Origin: a virus
Length of the DNA stretch: 31,589 nt
Reading direction: 5' to 3' (one strand)
IMG/VR virus record: IMGVR_UViG_3300034166_000087
Location: 1-31,589 of that record
Under the pieces are notes generated by a model. The model was not told where the DNA came from, searched no databases, and was given only the letters and a program-made list of their open reading frames with translations. Both the position numbers and the translations under genes were made by a program. The number at the start of each line of letters is the position of its first letter. The first letter of the stretch is position 1. This document shows, in pieces, positions 13,863-23,125 of the stretch.

Positions 13863-15785
13863 ATGGCAACCACTTTTAATCTGTCACCTCAAGATAAGCA
13901 AAGTTTTATTGATACGCTTGTAACTAACATCAATAATCCAGAAGCTATTAGGAAAACTGCTGCTGCTTATGGAGCTACAGCACAAGACTTAGCTACTGTT
14001 ACTGGATTACCTGTAGAGCAAGTACGGCAATACTTCTTGAATGCTGGCGTACCGATGGGTACATTGCTTACTGGTGATGTACAACGTACCATTGGTACAG
14101 AGCAAGGAAGGATCACTCAGCAGGAAAAAGCTGATGACTTTGTTGTTGAGAAAGCCATTGGTATGCAGGGTGATAAGATTGTTGTACAACAGTATGACGC
14201 TTATGGAACACCAACATCAACTAGGCTAGCTAGTCCTAACACACCAGAAGGTAAAGGATGGCTACAAGCATTAGGAATTGTTGGTGGTGCTATTGGACTA
14301 AGTAGTCTTCCTGAAATTAGTTCTTTGTTTGGTGGTGCTGAAGCTGCTACCGCTGCTGGTGCTGCAGAAGCTGCTGCCGCTGCCGGTGGTGCAACTATTC
14401 CAGAGGTTGCTGGAACATTAGCAAGCACTGCTGCACCTTCGTCACTTGCTGCAACTGCTTCAGGTTTACCAGCAGCGGCTGGTGCATTAACAGGGGCTGA
14501 TTTAGCTATAGCTCTTGGTGAAGGAATGGTCCCACTAGCTTCTACAGCAGCTCAGGCAGGAGCTGTTGGATCTAATTTAGGTGCTTTAGGAGCTGGTTTA
14601 GGTTTAGGTAGTGTACTGCCAGCAGCGGCTGGTGGTTTACTAAGTAACATCCCTTCCTCTGTTCTTAATACAGCAGCAAGTACTGTAGCTAACGCATTAG
14701 GTGGTTCTTCCGCTGGTAACTTACTAGGTAATCTTATTGGATCTGGTGCTAACCTAGCTATGGTGCAGGATGCAGCAGATAAACTACGTGAACAAGGTAA
14801 GATTAGTCAACAAGAATACAATACGTTATCTACTAACCTATTCAACGTATATCGTGATGTTGGTCAAGGTGCTGGACAGGCATTAGGAAACATCGCTGAA
14901 CGTGCTTCAAACATGGTTGGTCAGTTTACACCTTATGGTGTATCCACTAACTTAGTTAATACTCAAGTTAATCCTCAGACAGGACAACTAGAGAGTAATG
15001 TTAGTCCTGTAGCACAAATGCTGATGGCTCCTCTAGGTAGAGCAGCTATACAGTCTGCACAGGCTGCTGAAATGACTGATGTTGATCAGTTATCAAGAGA
15101 TTACTACAACAAGTTAGCTGCATTGTCTGCCCCTGGTATCGAACAACAACGCCTAGCTACAGAGGCTAGAATGCGAGCACAAGGTAGGCTTGGTCTTCTT
15201 AGCAGTACGATTGATCCTGCTACAGGTAGGCCAATCACTACCTCAGCACCTGAATTACTTGCTCAGGAACAAGCTATAGCTAGACAACAACTTGAAAGAG
15301 AGTTACAATCTAGGCAGGCTGCTTTAGGAGAACGTGGTACGCTACTTAGCCAATCACAGCAAGCCTTTGCACCACTACAGCAGGTAAGTCAACAAGCACT
15401 ACAGCAAGCACAGTTGTCTGGTCAACTAGGTCAGCTAGCACAGGCTGGTAGAACTGCTCAAACACAGGCTTATCTACAACCAGCAATGGCAGGTATTACA
15501 CAACCATTGAGCTTGTTTGCTCAGGGATTACCACAGGTAGCTACAACACAAAGACTTGGTGTAGCATCTAATTTAGCTGCACAGCAACAAGCCTTAGATG
15601 CTCTTGCTGTAGGTAGGACTAACGTAGCTAATCAAGTATTAGGACAGAATGGTGCTAACTTAGGTAACTTACTAAGTAGTGGTATTAACTATTTCGCTAA
15701 TCCTAACGCTGCTGGTAATGTTAACAGTATCGGTTTTGGTACTGGTATGGGATACGGTAATCAAGATATTGGGTTGTTTATCTAA
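13863..15785 (+). CDS. Internal virion / tail-associated structural protein
   Basis: A 640-residue protein. Residues about 1-60 are helical ('SPQDKQSFIDTLVTNINNPE', 'YGATAQDLATVTGLPVEQVR'). Residues about 135-290 are very rich in Ala and Gly with hydrophobic runs (e.g. GAEAATAAGAAEAAAAAGGA), possibly membrane-active. Residues about 400-580 form Gln/Arg/Leu-rich helices ('DYYNKLAALSAPGIEQQRLA'), likely coiled coil. This fits an ejection protein that inserts into the host envelope. It lies directly after the nozzle gene and before two more large virion proteins, as in other podoviruses. No enzymatic domain is visible. The exact equivalent in T7 or P22 cannot be named. Confidence 0.68.
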   Translation: MATTFNLSPQDKQSFIDTLVTNINNPEAIRKTAAAYGATAQDLATVTGLPVEQVRQYFLNAGVPMGTLLTGDVQRTIGTEQGRITQQEKADDFVVEKAIGMQGDKIVVQQYDAYGTPTSTRLASPNTPEGKGWLQALGIVGGAIGLSSLPEISSLFGGAEAATAAGAAEAAAAAGGATIPEVAGTLASTAAPSSLAATASGLPAAAGALTGADLAIALGEGMVPLASTAAQAGAVGSNLGALGAGLGLGSVLPAAAGGLLSNIPSSVLNTAASTVANALGGSSAGNLLGNLIGSGANLAMVQDAADKLREQGKISQQEYNTLSTNLFNVYRDVGQGAGQALGNIAERASNMVGQFTPYGVSTNLVNTQVNPQTGQLESNVSPVAQMLMAPLGRAAIQSAQAAEMTDVDQLSRDYYNKLAALSAPGIEQQRLATEARMRAQGRLGLLSSTIDPATGRPITTSAPELLAQEQAIARQQLERELQSRQAALGERGTLLSQSQQAFAPLQQVSQQALQQAQLSGQLGQLAQAGRTAQTQAYLQPAMAGITQPLSLFAQGLPQVATTQRLGVASNLAAQQQALDALAVGRTNVANQVLGQNGANLGNLLSSGINYFANPNAAGNVNSIGFGTGMGYGNQDIGLFI

Positions 15786-15794
15786 GGAATCACA

Positions 15795-17084
15795 ATGGCT
15801 CAAGAACAAATGACTAGTTTGTTTGGTCCAACACCACAGGATCTATTACGTCAACAGCAACAAGCTGACCAAGAGTTAGCAATGCGTCAAGCACAGTTGG
15901 GTCCTGGTCAAGGTTTGATGTATCAAGCTGCCAGTGCAGGACAACGAGCTGGTAGAAACATTGCTGGATTGTTCGGTGTTGAAGACCCTAGACTTAAAGA
16001 AGCATCTGCTATGCAGGAGCTGAAAACTGCTATCAATACTCAGTGGGATGGTACAGACCCTGTAGAAGCCTACAAGATCATGGCTAAAGAGGCTGCTAGG
16101 TTAGGGCTGACACAACAGTCTTTAGCAGCTGCTATGCAGGTTAAACAGGCTGAAGATGCGAAGACTAAGACAGGTTTAGAGACAAGGGTTAAAGAAGCAC
16201 AGATTAATAAGTATGTTGCTGATAAAAAAGCATCAGAAGCTAGAGCAGAAGCAGCAGGTAAGCCAAAGACACCAGAGTTTGTTCAATTACAGAATGAACT
16301 CAGCACTCTTGAGACAAGGTTGCAAAGTGCTACTGATGAGGCAGAAGCAGACGCTCTACTTAAAAGAATAGACACACTAAAGAAAAAGATTGATAAAGAA
16401 AGTTCATTTGCACCTCCAGCACCTAAAGAACCTAAATCACTTCAAAAAGTTGGTGTTTCTACAACAGGTCAAATTGTTTACTTAGATCCTAATACAAGTA
16501 GGCAGGTAACTATCAACGCTGAAGGACAACAAATTCCATTTGCTGGTCAAATTAGAGAAGGTGTTGGTCCAAGTATAACTCTAAATACACCTCAAACAGC
16601 AGCTCTGGTTGCTCAGGGTCAATCAGCAACAAAACAAATTACTGACAGAGTATCCGCTATCGATAGCTCTCTTACATTGATTAATAAAGGAACTCCGTTC
16701 AGTGAGGCTGCTTTACGTCAAGAAATTAGTTCTATCTTTGGTGATGCTAACAAAGCGAAGACTGAGATTGAAGCATTAGCTAACACAGGATCTCTTGATC
16801 AACGTATTGCTAACAGAATCACACAGTTTATCAACGGTAAAGATACAAAGGTTACCAACGAAGACAGAAGAGCTGTGTTGTTAGCTCTTCGAGAAAAAGA
16901 AAAAGCGCAGTACGAGCGTAGGTTAGATCCATTTAGAAAAGCTATTTCAAAAGACTCTGGTGGAAGTGCTACAGATATTTTCCCTAGTTTTGATGCAGCC
17001 TTTGGCACAGCTCCTGGCGTTGCTTCTGGTAAGGGAAGGACGGGTAGAACAGCAAGTGGTACTACGTACGTTATTGAAGACTAA
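15795..17084 (+). CDS. Internal virion protein, coiled-coil rich
   Basis: A 429-residue protein. Residues 1-60 contain 'LFGPTPQDLLRQQQQADQEL' and 'GLMYQAASAGQRAGRNIAGL', reminiscent of N-terminal targeting segments of podovirus core proteins. Residues about 100-205 are long charged helices with heptads ('TKTGLETRVKEAQINKYVAD', 'LSTLETRLQSATDEAEADAL'). The C-terminal third is mixed. No Cys is present. It has AAGGAATCAC before ATG 15795. It is presumed to be packed in the head and ejected with DNA, from its place between two other such proteins and its composition. Confidence 0.65.
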   Translation: MAQEQMTSLFGPTPQDLLRQQQQADQELAMRQAQLGPGQGLMYQAASAGQRAGRNIAGLFGVEDPRLKEASAMQELKTAINTQWDGTDPVEAYKIMAKEAARLGLTQQSLAAAMQVKQAEDAKTKTGLETRVKEAQINKYVADKKASEARAEAAGKPKTPEFVQLQNELSTLETRLQSATDEAEADALLKRIDTLKKKIDKESSFAPPAPKEPKSLQKVGVSTTGQIVYLDPNTSRQVTINAEGQQIPFAGQIREGVGPSITLNTPQTAALVAQGQSATKQITDRVSAIDSSLTLINKGTPFSEAALRQEISSIFGDANKAKTEIEALANTGSLDQRIANRITQFINGKDTKVTNEDRRAVLLALREKEKAQYERRLDPFRKAISKDSGGSATDIFPSFDAAFGTAPGVASGKGRTGRTASGTTYVIED

Positions 17085-17093
17085 GGAATAAGA

Positions 17094-19700
17094 ATGCCTA
17101 CTTATACCATTAACGGTAGAACTGTAAGAACATCTCAACCACTAAGTGACGCTGAGATTGATGAGATTGCTGCTTCTATACCTACAACTGGTGGAGTAAC
17201 CCCTAAAGAACTATCTAGAGTATTTCAGCGTAATCGTCCACAGGATACAGGAGCATCTACAACTGATTATCTAGCTGATGTAACTAAGAGAGCAGTGGCT
17301 AACGTTGTTCCACAGGTTATGAGAGCTGTTGGCGGTATGGAAGCTCCTATACAAATGCCTTCTACACAGCCTTCTCTAACGCAACAGATAGAACAGCAGG
17401 TTATTCAGCCTGTACAACAACGATCACAGCAAGCACTAGGTTATCAACAGATACCTCCACCAGATACTGGTAGTAGGCTGGTTGGTGCTGGTATTGAATC
17501 TTCATTAGATCCTTTAAGTATAGTTTCTGGTCCTGGCGGTATTGTTCGCAGAATACTAGGTGGTTTTGTTCCTGGGGTTACCGCTGATTTTGGTGGTCAA
17601 GTTGGTCAAAATGTAGCTGGTGATGAAGGACAAGTTATTGGTGCTTTAGTTGGTGGTATAAGTGGTGGTGTTGCTCAAGGAACTATACCAAGGACTGCAG
17701 CAATGGCTGGACAGGCTAAACCACTGATGCAACGTATGCGTGGTACTGTTCCTGAAGAAGAGGTTCTACGTCAAGCTGACAACACTGTAACTTCCATCTT
17801 TCAAGCAGCTGCACAGGCAGATCCTAAGTTTGCAGATGCTTTATCCAAGTCACAGCAGATCAGTGCTACGACAGGTGTTCAACTACCTGCATCAGCAATG
17901 CTGAATAACAACCCTGTACTAGGTGACTTGATTAGAAACTTATCAAGTAGAGACCCTGCCTTCCGTAACCTGTATGGTTCACAGTTTGAACAAGCAATGA
18001 ATACCTTGTCAGGAAGAGCTACCAGATTGTTCGGTGATCCTACACAGGCTAATACAATACTACGTAATGCACTGGCTGATATTCCTTTAGATAAAGCACA
18101 GCAACGTAAATTAAGAGGTATTGATACTCAGATAGCTAAAGCATCCCAACTAGGTGTCGAAGATCAGCAGACCATAGGACAACGAGTAGCTAACTTAGTT
18201 GCAACTAAAGAAGAAGAAGCTAAAAAGTCTGTAGCTCCTTTATATAACAAAGCATTTGCTTTTGCTAATGAAAACAATATTAATCTTCCTGCTGCTGGTG
18301 TAGAGGATATTTATCAGTTTGTTACTGACACAAAAGTAGCTGATAAATTCTTTCCGTTCCAACGTATATGGAACGATGTATCAACTAAGTTTAAACCAAC
18401 AGTAACACAACCAAGTGCTCTTGTTGATGAGTTCGGTCGTCCGTTATCTGAAGGTGGTGAGCAGGTCTTTAAAGCAGCAACGATTGAGGATCTAGATTCG
18501 CTTAAGAGAGAAATCAATCGTCAGCTTAGAATCACTAAAGATGACAATGCAGTACGTTTACTATCTGAACTGAAGACTAAGGTTGATGGTGTTATCAACA
18601 CACTTCCTGAAGGTTTTGTAACACAGTATAGAGCTGCTGATGCTGCTTATCTAAACCGTGTTGGTTTACCTTTTGGTGAAGAAGCACTTAGGCAAGTAGA
18701 TAGAGCTAAGTTTGATGAATCTATTGTGCCTGTACTAACAAAGAACAAGTCTGCTTTGTCTCAGTTTATGGACGTTACTGGAGAACAAGGAGCTGATTTA
18801 GCAATGAAGGCTTTCTTGTTTGACTTTGATAAAGCAGCTGTGAAGAACGGTATTATAGATGTTAACGCTGCTAGGAAGTGGTTAAAGTCTAACTCATCAG
18901 AATTAGCTCTATTGGGTGATAAAGCTGATGTTATCCGTAAAGCAGTTACTGATGTTACTGAACTGAATGCACAGAAGGTAAGAATCAACAATGCCTTCAC
19001 AGAGGCTAGGAAAGGTAATCTACTTCAATTAGAAGGTAAGACTGCTCAGGACATCGTCAACAATCTGTACAGTAACCCAACTAATGTAGATCGTTTCTTA
19101 CGTACTCATGGTAGTAACATCGATACCTTGAATGCTGTTAGATCTTTTATGTTAGATGATATTCTGTCAGCACAAAACCCTGTAGAGGCTCTAGCAGATC
19201 GAACACGTAAGGCTACTTACGATAAAGTCTTTGGACCTACTTACGCTAAGAATGTAGAGAATCTTGCTGAAGCTGCTCGTAGATTGTCAGTAAACACTGC
19301 TGATGTTAAGTTTAATGTTAAGGAAGTACCAACAACACCTATTGAGCAGTTAGTTGGCGTTCCTCCAGAAGAGATAATCTCTAAGTTAAGAAACCCAATA
19401 GCAAGTACTACATGGGCTGTGTCATCTATCTTGTCTAAGTTCTGGGCAAAGCAGACAGCAGCAGCTACTGATGAGAAGCTAAAGACTTTATTGTTAGATC
19501 CTAAAGCAACTAGGATATTGTCTGAGGCTCTAACACCTAAAGCTGATGGTACGTTGGATCTTACAGCGGCTAAGAAGCTAGTAGATTTAGGTAAGAAAGC
19601 AGGTATTGATTGGACTACGATGGTTATCGATGATGCTGCTAGGGGTGCTGCTAGAGCTATTCCAGCTGTCCAGGCTGGTATGCCGGAGGAGATGCAGTAA
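17094..19700 (+). CDS. Large internal virion (ejection) protein
   Basis: At 868 residues this is the largest gene seen. The start 'MPTYTINGRTVRTSQPLSDA' with 'EIDEIAAS' is a short beta-hairpin plus helix often found at the front of phage virion proteins. Residues about 125-210 are Gly/Ala-rich ('GQVGQNVAGDEGQVIGALVG'), possibly membrane-interacting. The rest is mostly amphipathic helix with many Asp/Lys ('SLKREINRQLRITKDDNAVR'), ending near 'WTTMVIDDAARGAARAIPAV'. I see no lytic transglycosylase signature, unlike T7 gp16. It is assigned by length, composition and position as the third ejection-type protein. The stop overlaps the next ATG by one base. Confidence 0.65.
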   Translation: MPTYTINGRTVRTSQPLSDAEIDEIAASIPTTGGVTPKELSRVFQRNRPQDTGASTTDYLADVTKRAVANVVPQVMRAVGGMEAPIQMPSTQPSLTQQIEQQVIQPVQQRSQQALGYQQIPPPDTGSRLVGAGIESSLDPLSIVSGPGGIVRRILGGFVPGVTADFGGQVGQNVAGDEGQVIGALVGGISGGVAQGTIPRTAAMAGQAKPLMQRMRGTVPEEEVLRQADNTVTSIFQAAAQADPKFADALSKSQQISATTGVQLPASAMLNNNPVLGDLIRNLSSRDPAFRNLYGSQFEQAMNTLSGRATRLFGDPTQANTILRNALADIPLDKAQQRKLRGIDTQIAKASQLGVEDQQTIGQRVANLVATKEEEAKKSVAPLYNKAFAFANENNINLPAAGVEDIYQFVTDTKVADKFFPFQRIWNDVSTKFKPTVTQPSALVDEFGRPLSEGGEQVFKAATIEDLDSLKREINRQLRITKDDNAVRLLSELKTKVDGVINTLPEGFVTQYRAADAAYLNRVGLPFGEEALRQVDRAKFDESIVPVLTKNKSALSQFMDVTGEQGADLAMKAFLFDFDKAAVKNGIIDVNAARKWLKSNSSELALLGDKADVIRKAVTDVTELNAQKVRINNAFTEARKGNLLQLEGKTAQDIVNNLYSNPTNVDRFLRTHGSNIDTLNAVRSFMLDDILSAQNPVEALADRTRKATYDKVFGPTYAKNVENLAEAARRLSVNTADVKFNVKEVPTTPIEQLVGVPPEEIISKLRNPIASTTWAVSSILSKFWAKQTAAATDEKLKTLLLDPKATRILSEALTPKADGTLDLTAAKKLVDLGKKAGIDWTTMVIDDAARGAARAIPAVQAGMPEEMQ

Positions 19701-20164
19701 TGTTCGAACTCATTGGTGCTCTTATCGGTGGTGTATTCAGGTTAGCCCCTGAAGTACTTAAGATCTTAGATCGTAAGTTTGAAAGAGAGCATGAGCTAAA
19801 GAAGTTAGACGTTGAAGTCTCTATTGCTAAGATGCAAGCAGAGTTTGCTCTACAGCAAGGACATCAGCGTCTACAAGAGCATGAATTAGACGCTATCGGT
19901 GAAGCATTCAAACAACAAGCAGAGTCTGATGGTAAGGCTTGGAAGTGGGTAGCATCGCTGTCAGCACTAGTTAGGCCAGCAGTGACCTACTGGTTTGTAG
20001 GTTTCTATTCTATCGTTAAAGCTACTGGTCTCTATCTAGCTTTCCTTCAGAATGGTTCATGGACATCAGTGCTTATGTCAGGATGGACAGACTTTGATGA
20101 AGGTATGCTGTCGTTGATCCTTACGTTTTGGTATGTTGGGCGCGTATGGGAATCAAAGAAGTAA
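19700..20164 (+). CDS. Holin-like membrane protein beside the endolysin
   Basis: A 154-residue protein. It begins with a hydrophobic amphipathic helix (residues 1-22), then a charged helix (26-90), then two membrane segments at about 92-118 ('SALVRPAVTYWFVGFYSIVK') and about 134-149 ('GMLSLILTFWYVG'). The 'RPAVTYWF' turn and overall shape resemble the three-TM phage/GTA holin group. Such a protein permeabilises the inner membrane or helps the endolysin across. It overlaps the endolysin gene by 19 nt, forming a lysis pair. Whether it or the protein at 10747 is the true holin is unsettled. Confidence 0.7.
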   Translation: MFELIGALIGGVFRLAPEVLKILDRKFEREHELKKLDVEVSIAKMQAEFALQQGHQRLQEHELDAIGEAFKQQAESDGKAWKWVASLSALVRPAVTYWFVGFYSIVKATGLYLAFLQNGSWTSVLMSGWTDFDEGMLSLILTFWYVGRVWESKK

Positions 20165-20727
20165 TCTCAATCGCTGAACCATTGATTAAGAGATTTGAAG
20201 GATGGAGAAGTAAACCTTATCTCTGTAGTGCTAACGTACCCACCATAGGTTGGGGGTCTACGATGTACGAGAATGGGGATAAGGTTACCTTAGATGATCC
20301 TGAGATCACAAAAGAAAGAGGACAGGAATTATTCGAACTTGATGCAGAGAGGTTTCTACTTCAAGTCTATAAAGCCTGTCCAGTGTTGACGAAACACGAT
20401 AACAAAGCTGCTGCGATCCTTAGTTGGACTTATAATCTAGGACCAGCTAGGTTGAGATCATCCACGATGCGAACAAGGATAAACCAAGAGCGATGGGTGG
20501 AAGCTGTTCAAGAACTAAAGCGTTGGAATCTTGCAGCAGGTAAAGTAACCAGAGGCTTGATTCTTCGTCGTGAAGCTGAGGCATCACTCTTCCTTAGCCC
20601 ATCCAACAACAAAACTGAAGATAGCAATATTAATAAAGACGAAGAACCCTTCGAGAAAAGCCTCGTCTCCGTCCTCGTCAGTTACGACAAAATCGTCAGA
20701 ATAGCAGATACCCAACATAAACCCTGA
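20146..20727 (+). CDS. Endolysin, GH24 lysozyme (muramidase)
   Basis: A 193-residue protein that cleaves peptidoglycan between N-acetylmuramic acid and N-acetylglucosamine. The catalytic set E-x8-C-x5-T is complete: Glu18 (FEGW), Cys27 and Thr33 ('PTIGWGST'), where Cys replaces the Asp of T4 lysozyme, as in P1- and P21-type enzymes. 'AAAILSWTYNLGP' and 'KVTRGLILRREAEASLFL' are the usual later motifs. No signal peptide or signal-anchor is apparent, so a holin is needed. A tail of about 43 residues after the domain (from about 150, acidic then mixed) is unusual. The ATG at 20146 fits the family start; a TTG at 20128 would add six residues. Confidence 0.92.
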   Translation: MGIKEVISIAEPLIKRFEGWRSKPYLCSANVPTIGWGSTMYENGDKVTLDDPEITKERGQELFELDAERFLLQVYKACPVLTKHDNKAAAILSWTYNLGPARLRSSTMRTRINQERWVEAVQELKRWNLAAGKVTRGLILRREAEASLFLSPSNNKTEDSNINKDEEPFEKSLVSVLVSYDKIVRIADTQHKP

Positions 20728-20778
20728 TAGAAACGACCAACCCCATATATTCGGCATAGTTTTCCTTAGTGACCGTTC

Positions 20779-20806
20779 GCCCTCCTTTGATGGAGGGCTT
20801 TTTTTT
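20779..20806 (+). terminator. Rho-independent terminator at the convergent junction
   Basis: GCCCTCC (20779-20785) pairs perfectly with GGAGGGC (20792-20798) around TTTGAT, followed by eight T. It ends the + strand late transcript. On the - strand the hairpin is not followed by a T run, so it is a one-way terminator. The preceding gap (20728-20778) holds no gene. Confidence 0.93.
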
Positions 20807-20808
20807 AT

Positions 20809-22707
20809 CTAGATCTCACAGACTCCAGCAACACAGGCCAATTGCTGTGCGCCTTCGACGTTATCATCTACTTCCTTAAGATCATCCCAATTGATGTTCA
20901 CAGGCATCTTAGCTAAGAGTTCATTGTACTCTTGTTCAGTACATGTCTCATAAGGAGCCTGTCGATACGTACCACCATCCATAGGCAAGAACGATACACC
21001 AGTACAGATATCAAAGTTCCTGTACACCCAAGCCCCTACAGTAGGCCAATCTTCTTCGTTAACTGAGATAGTCACTGAAGGCTTATGTTCGCACCAGTTA
21101 AGCTGATACACCTTCCATAGGTTTAAGTGTGCAATAGACGATACATCATCCCTAGTCACTGCTGAATCAGGAGCCTTCATAGGAAATGAGAACACGGTTG
21201 TACTGTCTGGTCTCATAACACAAGGCTCATTAGGGATACCCTGGCTGATCATAAACGCTGTGAGAGGATCTTTTTTATCCGATCGTACACGCCTGATGTA
21301 ATACTGGGCATGCTGAGGATGAATGCCACTAGCAGTGCCACACAACTGAGACACAGTACCAGAAGGCTTGACGCAAGTGATAGCAGCAGAGACAGGAATA
21401 CTAAGAGCATTTGCTGTAACTTCATTCGCAGTGACTGCTTCATGCTTAAGATCCTGTAGTCTTAATGGTAATTGATTATCATTAGGATCATTCAACAATG
21501 GATTGTCGTAGATACCTGTCAGCGACACACCCAATAGACGCTCTTCAGCAGTGTTCTTTTCCCAGATCTTACGCAGATAAGGGAAGTCAGTCATTGTGCT
21601 CTGCCAAGTGCCTAGAATCGATGCTACACGTACTTTATAGCGTAGATCCTCAATGGTATCTGTAGCTCTGACAATGACCTCAGTGAGGTTACAGAATTGG
21701 TATGGACGTAGGATGATCTCGCTACAGGGATTCGTACCAAAGTCATGATTAGGATCTCTACGACCATTGATGGCAGCTTGTTTCTGTGATGCTTCTCTGT
21801 TGAAGATACCACGCTCACCAGAATGACTCTCATAGACTGAGCACCATTCACGCATGAACTGACCCACTGAAGGCTTTGTATCATACACAGCAGAGTTGTT
21901 CGCTAAGCTACGTTGTCCTTGTTGTTCCCACCAAGCACCGGCTTTAGCGTGTGCCATACGATCATCACTTAGATCGCTTAAAGATATCATTGCAGATCGT
22001 CGCACACCACCCACAACAACAACCTCCCCGATCTTGCACAGAATATCATGGCATTCAATGGACGAGAGACGACGATTTTTGGCCGCTTGGAACTTCCTAA
22101 TAACAAACTTGAATAGTTCAACGAGGGGTTCTGGACCAGAAGCTCTTCCTCCAAAGGTCTTAAGTCTTGCCCCAGCAGGTCTAACTTTGGAGACATCCCA
22201 TTTTGCAATCTCTCCAGCATAGAGTAAAGCAATAAGTTGTCGTAGTGCTTTAGCCCAGCCTTCTTTGCTGTCGGATACCACGATAGTAGTTTTACTATCG
22301 AATAGCTGATCAGGGACTTCAGGTAATTGATTGACATACTTAGACTCTACAGAGAAACCGACACCAGTGCCACATAGAAGGATGTACATTGCCTCATCGA
22401 ATGACTTAGGATCATCGATGGGAAGATACGAACAATTATATCCTGCAATGTTCTGACGCTCCAGTGCCTCACCAGCAGTCATCATACAGCGCATCGAAGG
22501 CATGACATCAAGGTTCAGGATAGCCTTGTGTACAGTCTTATAGATATGTTGAGGAATCTCATACTTATGCTTCTTCAGTAACTGCTTTTTCATAAAAGCC
22601 ATGTAGCGATCTACAGTCTCACCCCAGTTCTCTCTACGTCCTTGTTCGTCAAGAAACCTACTGTAGCGGCTCTTGTGGATAAATGCTTGGTAGTTATTCA
22701 ACTTCAT
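20809..22707 (-). CDS. nrdJ: Adenosylcobalamin-dependent (class II) ribonucleotide reductase
   Basis: A 632-residue monomeric RTPR-type enzyme that turns ribonucleotides (probably triphosphates) into deoxy forms using B12 coenzyme. All key residues are visible: the thiyl-radical Cys328 in NPCSE (326-330) with Glu330; the active-site disulfide pair Cys92 ('AGYNCSYLP') and Cys339 ('YQFCNLTEV'); the C-terminal reducing pair Cys625 and Cys630 (CVAGVC). 'LLCGTGVGFSV' and 'VGGVRRSAMISL' are other family motifs. It is shorter than the Lactobacillus enzyme (about 739), consistent with loss of the N-terminal allosteric region. Being oxygen-independent, it needs a host B12 supply. It is the last gene of the - strand block; the start overlaps the upstream stop (ATGA). 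Confidence 0.93.
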   Translation of the reverse strand: MKLNNYQAFIHKSRYSRFLDEQGRRENWGETVDRYMAFMKKQLLKKHKYEIPQHIYKTVHKAILNLDVMPSMRCMMTAGEALERQNIAGYNCSYLPIDDPKSFDEAMYILLCGTGVGFSVESKYVNQLPEVPDQLFDSKTTIVVSDSKEGWAKALRQLIALLYAGEIAKWDVSKVRPAGARLKTFGGRASGPEPLVELFKFVIRKFQAAKNRRLSSIECHDILCKIGEVVVVGGVRRSAMISLSDLSDDRMAHAKAGAWWEQQGQRSLANNSAVYDTKPSVGQFMREWCSVYESHSGERGIFNREASQKQAAINGRRDPNHDFGTNPCSEIILRPYQFCNLTEVIVRATDTIEDLRYKVRVASILGTWQSTMTDFPYLRKIWEKNTAEERLLGVSLTGIYDNPLLNDPNDNQLPLRLQDLKHEAVTANEVTANALSIPVSAAITCVKPSGTVSQLCGTASGIHPQHAQYYIRRVRSDKKDPLTAFMISQGIPNEPCVMRPDSTTVFSFPMKAPDSAVTRDDVSSIAHLNLWKVYQLNWCEHKPSVTISVNEEDWPTVGAWVYRNFDICTGVSFLPMDGGTYRQAPYETCTEQEYNELLAKMPVNINWDDLKEVDDNVEGAQQLACVAGVCEI

Positions 22708-22880
22708 TGATCTTCCTCTTTTGTATCGTCTAGTTCGTCAACTAAATCATCAAACATGGCTTCGATTCTGTCCTCAAACCTATCAACCAAGTCTTCTGCT
22801 GTTATGTTCAGTATCTCAAGTAGAGATATCTCATCTAGTCTTTTTAGTTTATCAAACAAGTCCAGAATCGTCAAAGCCAT
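22704..22880 (-). CDS. Small acidic protein upstream of nrdJ
   Basis: A 58-residue acidic helical protein (MALTILDLFDKLKRLDEISL, 'LEILNITAEDLVDRFEDRIE', then Asp/Glu-rich end). A full AAGGAG lies 6 nt before ATG 22880, and its stop overlaps the nrdJ start. 'L..LDEISLLEILNITAEDLVDRFED' resembles small proteins that sit in replication blocks of related podoviruses, often next to a DUF3310 gene; function unknown. Three features support it as real: ribosome site, ATGA overlap, and exact fit between flanking genes. Confidence 0.75.
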   Translation of the reverse strand: MALTILDLFDKLKRLDEISLLEILNITAEDLVDRFEDRIEAMFDDLVDELDDTKEEDQ

Positions 22881-22882
22881 AG

Positions 22883-23125
22883 TTACTCCTTGTAATACTT
22901 TTTCTTTACGGTATCATAGTTATCAATCAAATACTCCAGGTAGTGCAATGCTTTCTGTAGATCTTCCTTACCGTTCTTACGGTGAAACCTTTGAATGTAT
23001 TTAACTACATTAGCGGACCAAGGATCTAAAGACCAAGCACTAACGACATCCCAAGGTTGTAGTGTTGTCTGCTTATAGTGATCACCACCAACCTGTTTAG
23101 CTTGGTTTGAGTATTTCGGTAGCAA
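22883..23125 (-). CDS. DUF3310 protein (putative nucleotide kinase-like), TTG start
   Basis: An 80-residue protein carrying the whole DUF3310 pattern: 'VGGDHYKQTTLQPWDVVSAW', 'ANVVKYIQRFHRKNGKEDLQKALHYLEYL'(shortened here to VVKYIQRFHRKNGKEDLQ, KALHYLEYL). The family is often labelled nucleotide kinase, but its biochemical role is not firmly known. No ATG is available near the domain start; the in-frame ATG at 23338 would add 71 residues that merely shadow the exonuclease gene. TTG 23125 has GAGGAG 6 nt upstream and is chosen. This gives a 29-nt overlap with the exonuclease gene. Confidence 0.82.
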   Translation of the reverse strand: MLPKYSNQAKQVGGDHYKQTTLQPWDVVSAWSLDPWSANVVKYIQRFHRKNGKEDLQKALHYLEYLIDNYDTVKKKYYKE

